A DNA stretch of 39,864 nucleotides, taken from NCBI GenBank assembly GCA_002840555.1, contig PHBJ01000020.1, positions 1 to 39,864 of the forward strand. The letters are read 5' to 3'. Both the position numbers and the translations under genes were made by a program. Position 1 is the stretch's first letter. Each line of letters starts with the position of its first letter. Origin of the DNA: Deltaproteobacteria bacterium HGW-Deltaproteobacteria-13. GTDB taxonomy: Bacteria; Desulfobacterota; Syntrophia; Syntrophales; Smithellaceae. Shown here in pieces: positions 30,935 to 38,374 of the stretch. Under the pieces are notes generated by a model, which was given only the letters and a program-made list of their open reading frames with translations, did not search any database and had not been told where the DNA came from.

Positions 30935-31816
30935 ATGATAAAAAAATTATTATTTAGCATCCTCAGAAGAGGTTTCGGCCGATGTCTGCCGGACAGGATC
31001 TATCTTTTGCTGATGTACAGAAGAAATCTTCGCAGACCTTTGAATCTGAAAAATCCCCGGGCCTTCACCGAAAAAATTCAGTGGCTTAAATTAAATTGGC
31101 GCTATGACATTCTCACAAAATGCGCGGATAAATACGAAGTGCGAAAGTTTGTGGAAGAAAGAATCGGCCCGGGATTGCTCAAAGAGTTATATGGCGTTTA
31201 TAAAAAACCGGAAGAGATTGACTTTAATCGGCTTCCGGATGCGTTTGTATTAAAAGTCAATCACGGCTGTAAGCAAAATATATTCTGCAAAAATAAATCG
31301 GACCTTGATTGGAATTCGACCACTCGTCTGTTAAGAAAATATTTAAGAGCTAATCTTTTTCCCAAGTCCAGAGAATGGGCGTACAAAAAGATTACTCCCC
31401 GCATCATTTGTGAAGAGCATCTGACAAAGGACGGCGAAACCCTGTATGAGTATGGTTTCTATTGCTATGACGGTGTTCCGCGCCTGGTGGAGATCAATGA
31501 ATACAGTCCCGGATCAAAGCGGGTCAACATGTTTGACATCGATTTACATCTTACGGAAAATGAATATATGGATCCTCCTTTATCCCTACCGGCTACTAAG
31601 GATCCGCAGTATGAGAAGATGCTTGAAGACGCCGCTGTATTATCCAAAGGATTTCCTTTTGTCCGGGTGGATTTGATTTTTGTAAATCACAGGATTTACT
31701 TTGGAGAAATGACCTTCTATCCTCTGGCCGGATTCGGCTGGATAGCTCCCGAATCTTTTAATTATTTTCTCGGTTCTTATTTAAATCTTCCCGTGTTACC
31801 GCCCAAATATTTTTAG
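30935..31816 (+). CDS. TupA-like ATP-grasp protein
   Basis: 293 residues. Recognised by LKNPRAFTEKIQWLKLNWR near the N-terminus, CADKYEVRKFVEERIG, LPDAFVLKVNHGCKQN, ICEEHLTKDGE and FVRVDLIFVNHRIYFGEMTFYPLAGFG, the pattern of the TupA-like ATP-grasp family. Known: ATP-grasp enzymes form amide or ester bonds through acyl-phosphates. TupA-like members are often next to glycosyltransferases in teichuronopeptide, capsule or exopolysaccharide loci, where TupA joins amino acids to a glycan. It follows the radical SAM gene by 30 bases. Two readings exist: it belongs to the glycosyltransferase set at 25.6-28.8 kb, or it attaches the peptide or an amino acid to another molecule. The ribosome binding site is weak. 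Confidence 0.85.
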   Translation: MIKKLLFSILRRGFGRCLPDRIYLLLMYRRNLRRPLNLKNPRAFTEKIQWLKLNWRYDILTKCADKYEVRKFVEERIGPGLLKELYGVYKKPEEIDFNRLPDAFVLKVNHGCKQNIFCKNKSDLDWNSTTRLLRKYLRANLFPKSREWAYKKITPRIICEEHLTKDGETLYEYGFYCYDGVPRLVEINEYSPGSKRVNMFDIDLHLTENEYMDPPLSLPATKDPQYEKMLEDAAVLSKGFPFVRVDLIFVNHRIYFGEMTFYPLAGFGWIAPESFNYFLGSYLNLPVLPPKYF

Positions 31817-31942
31817 CTCCGGGTTCCTGTTTAAAATTATTGTCTCGTGAAGAGTGTTTAACAAAGAATCCTATGGGATTTCTATTATTAAGCATCTTTT
31901 AACTAGAAAATAATGAAAGTTTCCTGTAGGATGCAAAAGATA

Positions 31943-31980
31943 TTGACAGATGTTGTTTTAGAAAATACCCGTTTTCTAAA
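31943..31980 (+). promoter_or_regulatory. Promoter-like -35 box with perfect palindrome upstream of the porin gene
   Basis: TTGACA (31943-31948) is followed by an exact inverted repeat, TTTAGAAAA (31957-31965) and TTTTCTAAA (31972-31980), spaced by TACCCG. The palindrome covers the position where a -10 box would lie and looks like an operator. The -10 itself is poor, so an activator may be needed. Confidence 0.45.
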
Positions 31981-32025
31981 GCGGAAATTACCAACTTTCT
32001 TTTATTTAGGAGGAAAGGAGAAAAA

Positions 32026-33543
32026 ATGAAGAGATTTTGGATGGTTTTGTTGTCGCTGGGGCTGGTCATGGCCTTTAGCGTGTCAGCCTTCGCGGTTGAC
32101 GTAAAAGTAAGCGCCGATTATTATGTCGGCGGCCTGTATTTAAATAAAGTCAATGTAAATAGCACAGACAGTGTGACGGTCTTATTTCCAGCCGACCCAA
32201 CCGTAAAGCCACCTTCCGTGAGATATCTTCCTTCGGACATCAGTACGGCTTTCTTTTATCAGAGACTGCGCGTCGGTACAGACTTTATCGTATCTCCGGG
32301 CCTGAAACTGGTAACCCGTTTTGACGCTCTGGAAAGAATCTGGGGAGGCGCCAGATCTAACGTTTGGCAAGTTAACGCTACAGAACCTACCATGTCAGCC
32401 GGAACAAGAGCGGAATCCGAAAACATCGCTTTTGATGTGGCTTACATTGATTACACCTCTCCCATCGGTAAGTTCGAAGTTGGTTATATGCCGGACTCCA
32501 CATGGGGAACCGTTTTTGGAAATGACAGCACAGGACCTACCGTTGGCCTGATTAAATGGTCAGCTCCTGTCGGACCGGTTATCCTGTTGGCCAATTTCGC
32601 TAAGCTGGCAGACAATAGTTCGAGTGCAGTAAGCACGCAGTCCTGGTACTGGTATAATAATGTCATGGCGAATAAAACAGACAGAGATACAGACTCTTAC
32701 CGAGCGGGCTTTATTTACCCCTTCAAGAATGAGAAAGCCAACGGCCAGGCCGGCGCTCTTTTTATTTACAGCCGTGATGCCAGCAATAGAGGCCGTGCAA
32801 ACTGGGTTATGCCTTTCCCCGGTGCGTACGGGCAGCTTGCTTTCCTGTCAAGAAGTTACAAGATAATGCCTTATTTCAAAGCCAATATCGGACCGGTAGC
32901 TCTTCAGGGCGAAATAAATTATCAGTGGGGTGACGCGGTATCCGCAGAGTATGGGGTGCCATTTACCAATTCTGATAAGAGGATAGACTCTCTGAGTGCA
33001 TTTTTGGATGCCACTGCCAAATTTGGTATGTTTACTGTAGGCGGTACATTTGCTTACGTGCAGGGAGATGATAATATAATGGATGGCGTAGTTCATGACG
33101 CGAATACAGGTGGAATTGACTTTAATCCCTGCCTGCTCATGTTCAACTATGATACCGTTCAATACTGGATAGGCGGAATAAACGGTTGGAATCTGCCCGG
33201 GTTGAATACGACTTCGGTGGGCGGCCCGATGAAAAATGCCTGGTTCTTGCAGGGTAGAGTTGGCGCAAGCCCCACTCCGAAGTTAGATCTTCTGGCATCG
33301 CTTTCGTGGGCGACAGCCGATAAGAAACCAGAAATTGCTCCTTATAGCGGCGTCCACTTCCCGAATGGCGGCTACGGCTTTGAAATTGACCTGACCGGTA
33401 CCTATAAAATAACCAATAACCTGTCCTATATGCTGGGCGCAGGTTATCTCTTCACCGGTGATTACTTCAAAGGCTACGGTGTGCCGGGCATGGACGTTCA
33501 GGACGACTTCATTCTCATCAACAAACTTACTCTCAGTTTCTAA
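32026..33543 (+). CDS. Outer-membrane beta-barrel (porin-like) protein
   Basis: 505 residues. The signal peptide ends near SVSAFAVD (cleavage after AFA). The mature protein alternates hydrophobic and polar residues in many short strands with aromatic girdles (VKVSADYYVGGLYL, FFYQRLRVGTDF, IAFDVAYIDYTS, FEVGYMPDS, LQGEINYQWGD) and ends in LINKLTLSF, the C-terminal phenylalanine used by the BAM machinery. Glycine/asparagine-rich loops occur between strands. Known: such large barrels in deltaproteobacteria act as porins or surface proteins; no substrate is deducible. It has a strong ribosome binding site (AGGAGGAAAGGAG) and is followed by a perfect terminator, so it is a monocistronic and probably highly expressed gene. 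Confidence 0.88.
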   Translation: MKRFWMVLLSLGLVMAFSVSAFAVDVKVSADYYVGGLYLNKVNVNSTDSVTVLFPADPTVKPPSVRYLPSDISTAFFYQRLRVGTDFIVSPGLKLVTRFDALERIWGGARSNVWQVNATEPTMSAGTRAESENIAFDVAYIDYTSPIGKFEVGYMPDSTWGTVFGNDSTGPTVGLIKWSAPVGPVILLANFAKLADNSSSAVSTQSWYWYNNVMANKTDRDTDSYRAGFIYPFKNEKANGQAGALFIYSRDASNRGRANWVMPFPGAYGQLAFLSRSYKIMPYFKANIGPVALQGEINYQWGDAVSAEYGVPFTNSDKRIDSLSAFLDATAKFGMFTVGGTFAYVQGDDNIMDGVVHDANTGGIDFNPCLLMFNYDTVQYWIGGINGWNLPGLNTTSVGGPMKNAWFLQGRVGASPTPKLDLLASLSWATADKKPEIAPYSGVHFPNGGYGFEIDLTGTYKITNNLSYMLGAGYLFTGDYFKGYGVPGMDVQDDFILINKLTLSF

Positions 33544-33571
33544 GAGAAACTTTGTTTGATATTTAGACTAA

Positions 33572-33606
33572 CCCCCGGGAGGCAGGTATTCTCCCGGGGG
33601 ATTTTA
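33572..33606 (+). terminator. Rho-independent terminator of the porin gene
   Basis: CCCCCGGGAG (33572-33581) pairs exactly with CTCCCGGGGG (33591-33600) around a 9-base loop; ATTTTA follows. The T run is short but the stem is very stable. Confidence 0.88.
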
Positions 33607-33764
33607 ATGAGACAAAAATTTTGAAAACATAATACCCTTCTTTCCAGCCGCCATCCTTTCATGTATTCGAAAAAACAATATAGTCCGAACCATGGGGCGC
33701 CTTGTCTGACCGGTTTGATAACCTGAAGGTCACAAGAGACACGTACGACGTTTCCCTTAAAATT

Positions 33765-35006
33765 TTATTTTCCGAAAATTAAATATGCGTAAGTACCGCC
33801 GAAAGAAATACCGGCTAGGGCCGTGTTATGGATATCCAGTTCTTTTTTCCTGCCAATAACAAAATCAAGCGGCAACAGAGGATTGGTAAGTCCCGCCGCC
33901 GGCGGCAGAACATTTTTTTCCATGGACAGCGCCAACGCGCAAGCCCTGATGCCACCGCCGGAGAAGCTTTCTCCTGTGGCTCCTTTGAGCGCGGTAATTA
34001 ATGGTTTATTCTCCGCACCGGCAAATATTTCTTCATAAGCTTGGGCTTCCACGACATCGAGAATCTTATCGCCGTTGCCCGCCGCAAAAATAGCCTGGAT
34101 ATCGTTTGTCGTTATGCCCGCATTTTTCAGTGCGCGGTTCAATGTTCGTTTTATGCCGTCTAAGTCTTGGGGCCAGGCCGTCGGTTTGGTTGGCGACGAA
34201 CCCATGCCTGTGCCTTTAATTTCGCAATAAGGCTTGCGCCCTCTGGCTCTTGCGGATTGCAGGCTCTCCAGACAAATTATTCCGCAACCTTCTCCAACGA
34301 TCATTCCGTTTCGCTCTTTGTCGAAGGGGCGACACGCTTCGTTCCCTCCATTCTGGGGGGAGAGGCTGTGAAATTTTGTCAGCGACTCATAGTAAAATTT
34401 GGATAAAATGTCCACACCGCCGGCAAGAATATAATCGGCGGTGCCGCGTTTGATTTCCGCCGCGGCATAAGTAATCGCGTTTTCGGCGGAAACGGCGAAA
34501 TGCGTTACCGTTGTATTGATGCCGCGAAATCCCAATTCGATGGAAGTATGACCGGCGGCGGCGTTCATTACAGTATTTGGCACCAGTATCGGATTGACGG
34601 AAGCGGGACCTTCATTAAACAGTGTTCCTAAAAATTGGACGGTAATATCTGTCGCTCCGAAAGCGGTGCCCAGCATAATGCCGACGCGGTCACGGTTTCC
34701 ATCCGTAATTTGCAGGCCTGCGTCTTCCACAGCCAGACGTGCGGAAGCCGCCGCCAGCAGAGATATTTTATCCATTCGCCGGATATTTTTCACGGAAATA
34801 AAATCACGCGGGTTGAAGTTGGTCACTTCCGCGCCCAGATGCGAGCCCAATGTGTCGGTATCGAATGATTTGATTTCCGCAATTCCGGTTTCGCCTGAAA
34901 AAAGCCTCCGGCCAAACTCCTCCTTGCCTATTCCCAGAGGCGTTACCATGCCGATGCCGGTTACGACCACTCGTTGAGCGTTATCTGTTGGCTGATTTTT
35001 ATTCAT
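33765..35006 (-). CDS. Ketosynthase-like chain-length factor of the second pair
   Basis: 413 residues from the ATG at 35006, with AAAGGGG eight bases upstream; a GTG three codons earlier is also in frame. Overall it is a FabF-like protein (RVVVTGIGMVTPLGIG, CRPFDKERNGMIVGEGCGIICLE, GISFGGTYAYLIFG), but every catalytic residue is replaced. The nucleophile position reads THFAVSAEN (A171 instead of Cys), the HGT motif reads FAAGNGD, and the second histidine motif reads GATGESFSGG. Known: KS-beta subunits lose these residues and act as chain-length factors with KS-alpha. It overlaps the complete ketosynthase gene upstream by eight bases, the classic coupled pair. A near-identical C-terminal remnant exists at 25282-25383. 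Confidence 0.9.
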   Translation of the reverse strand: MNKNQPTDNAQRVVVTGIGMVTPLGIGKEEFGRRLFSGETGIAEIKSFDTDTLGSHLGAEVTNFNPRDFISVKNIRRMDKISLLAAASARLAVEDAGLQITDGNRDRVGIMLGTAFGATDITVQFLGTLFNEGPASVNPILVPNTVMNAAAGHTSIELGFRGINTTVTHFAVSAENAITYAAAEIKRGTADYILAGGVDILSKFYYESLTKFHSLSPQNGGNEACRPFDKERNGMIVGEGCGIICLESLQSARARGRKPYCEIKGTGMGSSPTKPTAWPQDLDGIKRTLNRALKNAGITTNDIQAIFAAGNGDKILDVVEAQAYEEIFAGAENKPLITALKGATGESFSGGGIRACALALSMEKNVLPPAAGLTNPLLPLDFVIGRKKELDIHNTALAGISFGGTYAYLIFGK

Positions 35007-36243
35007 GGGCAGCACCCCTTTCGGAATGTCCGCCGAAAATTAACGTCGTGTTGTTTCCCCCGAAGGCGAAGGAATTGGAAAGAACGGCACGCAGACGGGT
35101 TTCCCTTGAACCGGTCGTGACATAATCCAGATCGCACAGGGGATCGTTTTCCTGATAATTTATTGTCGGCGGGATAAAACCATGCCGAAGGGCCAGTACG
35201 GAGACAATGCCTTCAAGAGCGCCTGAGGCTCCCAGCGTATGCGCGTGCATGGACTTGGTAGAACTCACCGGAATGGAATATGCGCGCCTGCCGAATACTG
35301 CTTTGATGGCCTTGGTCTCCATGACATCATTGACCGTTGTGGCCGTGCCGTGAGCGTTAATATAATCAATATCATCAATGGAGAGGCCGCTGTCTTTAAA
35401 CGCCGCCTGCATGGAGCGAACAGCGCCGGAAGCCTGCTCGTCAGGGGCGGTCATATGATAGGCGTCGCAGGTAATACCATAGCCCAGGATCTCACCATAA
35501 ATTTTTGCCCCTCTCTCCAGCGCCGCGTCCATTTCCTCCAGAACCATTATCGCCGCCGCCTCGCCAAGTGAAAGTCCCAAACGGTTTTTATCAAAAGGCC
35601 GGCAAGTTTCCGGATCAACGGATTTCAGCGCGTTAAATGCCGCGTAAGTCAGGCGGGACATCGGTTCAACGCCTCCGGCAAGCATGATAGACGCCTGGCC
35701 ATTTACGATTAAGTCCCGCGCGTAGCCTATGGCTGTTGCGCCCGCGGAGCAGGCTGTCATGAAAGTTAATTTCGGCCCCGTAAAACCGAAGGTGGAGGCA
35801 ATCCGATCAGCGGAAGAGGCACAGAACAAGGAGGAGAGTGTGGAAAACTTCGCGTTGCGGCCATTCTTTTTTAAGAAATCTGCGTAGAATTCTTCCGCTT
35901 CCAGAAGCCCGCCCGCACCGCCGCCGATAGCAATGCCGATTTCTTCTTTTAATTCTTCCGGCGGGGGATAGAGCGCGGCATCACGCAGAGCTTCGAGTGT
36001 CGCGGCAAAAGAAAGCATATCCGCCCGCGACATTCTTTTGATAGAAAAATTTCGGGGAATATAATCGCGGGCGATAAAATTTTTAATCTGGCCGCCCGTC
36101 CGGCTGCGGAATCCTTCTGTATCAAACAGATCGATTGCCCCTATGCCGCATGAACCTCCCCTTAGTGCGCGCGCGAAATCAGGGACATTATTGGCAATTG
36201 CATTCAACGTTCCCAATCCGGTTATTACAATACGTTTTTTCAA
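34999..36243 (-). CDS. Beta-ketoacyl-ACP synthase, catalytically complete (KS-alpha of second pair)
   Basis: 414 residues. The start is a TTG at 36243 with AAGG seven bases upstream, giving the usual KKRIVITGLGTLNAI opening. The catalytic triad is C165 in FMTACSAGATAIG, H298 in INAHGTATTVND and H335 in MHAHTLGASGALE, with SFAFGGNNTTLIFG at the end. Known: condensation of malonyl-ACP with an acyl-ACP. It overlaps the chain-length factor downstream and is about 10 kb from the main cluster, separated by plus-strand genes. No ACP, ketoreductase or dehydratase is adjacent, so it probably works with the ACP encoded at 7707-8018 (inference). An N-terminal remnant of a similar gene lies at 37523-37569. 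Confidence 0.92.
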   Translation of the reverse strand: MKKRIVITGLGTLNAIANNVPDFARALRGGSCGIGAIDLFDTEGFRSRTGGQIKNFIARDYIPRNFSIKRMSRADMLSFAATLEALRDAALYPPPEELKEEIGIAIGGGAGGLLEAEEFYADFLKKNGRNAKFSTLSSLFCASSADRIASTFGFTGPKLTFMTACSAGATAIGYARDLIVNGQASIMLAGGVEPMSRLTYAAFNALKSVDPETCRPFDKNRLGLSLGEAAAIMVLEEMDAALERGAKIYGEILGYGITCDAYHMTAPDEQASGAVRSMQAAFKDSGLSIDDIDYINAHGTATTVNDVMETKAIKAVFGRRAYSIPVSSTKSMHAHTLGASGALEGIVSVLALRHGFIPPTINYQENDPLCDLDYVTTGSRETRLRAVLSNSFAFGGNNTTLIFGGHSERGAAHE

Positions 36244-36297
36244 GTCACAGCCTTGTCCTTAGGTTGTAGTCATTACATTTGTTTAGACGTCAGGAAA

Positions 36298-36324
36298 CTT
36301 AAATTGGCACCGGCAAAAAGTCAA
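36298..36324 (-). promoter_or_regulatory. Possible promoter of the second ketosynthase pair
   Basis: Reading the minus strand, TTGACT (36324-36319) is followed after 15 bases by TTTAAG (36303-36298). The spacing is short and the -10 matches at four of six bases. Confidence 0.3.
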
Positions 36325-36413
36325 ACAAATATTACCGTCAGATCAAATTGTTTCGGGTGGATTATTAAAAAATAATACAATAACCTGTAACCTAGGCTTT
36401 CTGAAATGTTCAA

Positions 36414-36441
36414 TTGATAAATTCATGACAATATGTATGAT
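36414..36441 (+). promoter_or_regulatory. Sigma-70-like promoter of the MetX-like gene
   Basis: TTGATA (36414-36419) and TATGAT (36436-36441) are separated by 16 bases, about 50 bases before the GTG start. It is divergent from the ketosynthase pair. Confidence 0.55.
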
Positions 36442-36492
36442 GACTAAGAAGAGCTTTCATAGCAATCGCGTCAGGTTAAAGGAGATTGATAC

Positions 36493-37521
36493 GTGAAAAC
36501 ATTCATCCGTATTTTCATGATTATAGCAATGTTATTCCTTTGGAGCAGCAGTGTCTTTGGCCAGGATAATCTTCATTTTGCAGACCTGGGAAACTATACT
36601 CTGGAAAATGGCCAGGTCATCCGGGATTGTCGCGTGGCCTATCGCACCTTTGGCGTTTTGAATCCCGCAAAATCCAATGTATTGCTGTTTCCCACCTGGC
36701 TTGCCGGAACAACTCAGGATTTGGTTGATCTGGGATTCATCGGGCCGGGGAAAATGGCCGACAGCTCAAAATACTTTATTGTCGCCGTCGATGCTTTTGG
36801 TAATGGCGTATCTTCTTCACCTTCCAATAGCAAGAGTCAGCCCGATCAGGTCTTTCCGCAATTTTCCATTAAGGATATGGTGAATGCGCAGCACCTCCTT
36901 CTCTCCCGATATTTGCAGCTGCCCCGTCTTCATGGCGTAATCGGCATTTCCATGGGCGCAATGATGGCCTATCAGTGGATGGTTTCCTATCCCGAGTTCC
37001 TCAATAAGGCCGTTGCTGTTGCCGGATCGCCGCGATTAACTTCGTATGATCTGCTTTTGTGGCAGGCTGAATTAAGCGCACTCGATGCGTGCCGGGGAAA
37101 ATCGCAGGGGGAAAATGCTTCCATGAAAACATTGGCGGCGATACATAATCTCCATTTGAGAACGCCCCGTAACATTACGGCGAATACGACGCCGGAATCA
37201 TTTCCGCAATTTCTTGCCGAAATGGAAAAAAATTTCATAAAACGCAATGCCTTCGATTGGGTATGGCAGCTAAAAGCCATCATGGGTCATGATATCTATC
37301 GATCATTCGGAGAGGCGATTGATCCCGCCGTGAAAACCATACGGGCAAAAGCCCTGATCGTCTGGGCACAGCAGGATCTTACGGTAAATCCCGAGCCGGC
37401 TCAGACGCTTGCAAGATCATTGCATGCCGACACCTTTGAGTTTGCCGGCGATTGCGGCCATTTGTCCTTTCTGTGTGAGAGTGAGGCTCTGCGCGACACG
37501 GTCAGTCACTTCATGCAATAA
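36493..37521 (+). CDS. Secreted alpha/beta hydrolase of the MetX (homoserine acyltransferase-like) family
   Basis: 342 residues. The start is a GTG with AAAGGAG eight bases upstream; the N-terminus is a signal peptide ending near SSVFGQ. The fold follows MetX: LENGQVIRDCRVAYRTFGVLN, FPTWLAGTTQD, FIVAVDAFGNGVSSSPS, the nucleophile elbow GISMGAMMAYQW (S153), D295 in QQDLTVNP and H323 in DCGHLS. Known: cytoplasmic MetX acetylates homoserine. The signal peptide and altered surroundings of this protein make methionine synthesis unlikely; exported members are better described as hydrolases or acyltransferases of unknown substrate. It is divergent from the second ketosynthase pair and could process the exported product (inference). 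Its 3' end meets a ketosynthase remnant. Confidence 0.87.
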   Translation: MKTFIRIFMIIAMLFLWSSSVFGQDNLHFADLGNYTLENGQVIRDCRVAYRTFGVLNPAKSNVLLFPTWLAGTTQDLVDLGFIGPGKMADSSKYFIVAVDAFGNGVSSSPSNSKSQPDQVFPQFSIKDMVNAQHLLLSRYLQLPRLHGVIGISMGAMMAYQWMVSYPEFLNKAVAVAGSPRLTSYDLLLWQAELSALDACRGKSQGENASMKTLAAIHNLHLRTPRNITANTTPESFPQFLAEMEKNFIKRNAFDWVWQLKAIMGHDIYRSFGEAIDPAVKTIRAKALIVWAQQDLTVNPEPAQTLARSLHADTFEFAGDCGHLSFLCESEALRDTVSHFMQ

Positions 37522-37522
37522 G

Positions 37523-37569
37523 TTTAGTGTTTTCAGGCCGTTGATAACTATACGTTTTTTTAATTTCAA
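37523..37569 (-). pseudogene. N-terminal remnant of a ketosynthase gene
   Basis: On the minus strand, from a TTG at 37569, the sequence reads MKLKKRIVINGLKTLN. It matches the start of the intact ketosynthase at 36243 (MKKRIVITGLGTLN) at 11 of 13 aligned positions from KKRIV onward. GAGGG overlaps the start. The likeness stops where the MetX-like gene's stop codon lies, so only about 15 codons remain. Confidence 0.6.
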
Positions 37570-37836
37570 ACCCTCAAAACATTAACTCTCCTTTGATCTC
37601 TGTTTTTTTATCCTGCTTGGGAAACCTTTCATATTTTATTCAACGGCTTTAATGTTTCATTAAAATAAATGGGCAAAAAAAAAGAATTTACATCTTCAAC
37701 CGCAGTAACATATTTTTAAAATCACATTTTATTTCTTATAGTTACAATATTTTTACTACCTTTTGTAAATATGGCACGATAATTTCAGTAGTATAAAGTC
37801 AAATAAACAAATTACCTGCTAAGGAGGTAACAGATC
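37570..37836. other. AT-rich intergenic region
   Basis: I see no gene here. It contains A/T runs and, near its end, an AAGGAGG ribosome binding site for the next gene. A TGGCAC followed by TTTCA (from about 37771) resembles a sigma-54 site but lacks the essential -12 GC. Confidence 0.5.
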
Positions 37837-38112
37837 ATGAAAAAGACATTAAGAACAACAGTAGTAGCGGCGGCGGTTATTCTTTTAACTGCAACTTTTG
37901 GTTTCGCCGAGTATGCGGCAACTGGAGCAGCTAATTTCCCCTTCTTTCAATTGGGTTGCTTGATTATCGGCGGTTTAATTTTGATGACTCTGAAAAAGAA
38001 ATACGAAAAGATGTACGTAGCAGAAATGGTTGGTGCGTTCGCTCTTTACACCATACTGATGGCTCTGTTCACCAACCCGGTTATTGAAGCAGTTAAGATC
38101 ATTGTAACATAA
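37837..38112 (+). CDS. Small membrane protein, unknown function
   Basis: 91 residues. The N-terminus (MKKTLRTTVVAAAVILLTATFGFAEYA) is a signal peptide or first helix, with a possible cleavage after FGFA. Two further hydrophobic helices, FFQLGCLIIGGLILMTL and MVGAFALYTILMALFT, are joined by a basic loop KKKYEKMY, which would be cytoplasmic or facing the membrane surface. I do not recognise a family. Expression signals are strong: AAGGAGG before the ATG and a perfect terminator 85 bases after the stop, so it is a monocistronic, probably well-expressed gene. No functional hint comes from its neighbours. Confidence 0.8.
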   Translation: MKKTLRTTVVAAAVILLTATFGFAEYAATGAANFPFFQLGCLIIGGLILMTLKKKYEKMYVAEMVGAFALYTILMALFTNPVIEAVKIIVT

Positions 38113-38196
38113 GTAAACGGTTAACGAGATTTGTGGATTGAGTAAATAGTTAAATTAACCGCTGCAAAAAAATCATGATCTGTTTATATAGCGGTT

Positions 38197-38235
38197 GCCC
38201 CCCTTGAGGTCAAGGTTTCAAGGGGGGCTTTTTTT
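38197..38235 (+). terminator. Rho-independent terminator of the small membrane protein gene
   Basis: GCCCCCCTTGA (38197-38207) pairs perfectly with TCAAGGGGGGC (38218-38228) around a 10-base loop, followed by seven T. Confidence 0.95.
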
Positions 38236-38374
38236 ATGGGAATTTTCTGATGAGCATACATTGATTCAATAATTTTCATCATATTAATTTGTGACTTAAT
38301 CCGGCGAGAAAATATATTTGGCAAATACTAAAATCAAAAAATATATTATAAAATTACCGTCAAAACTTCTGGAC

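Noticed and set aside
36493-37521. metX for methionine biosynthesis
   Set aside because: The protein has a signal peptide and no methionine genes are nearby.
37771-37790. Sigma-54 promoter before the small membrane protein gene
   Set aside because: TGGCAC is present, but the -12 element reads TTTCA without the invariant GC.
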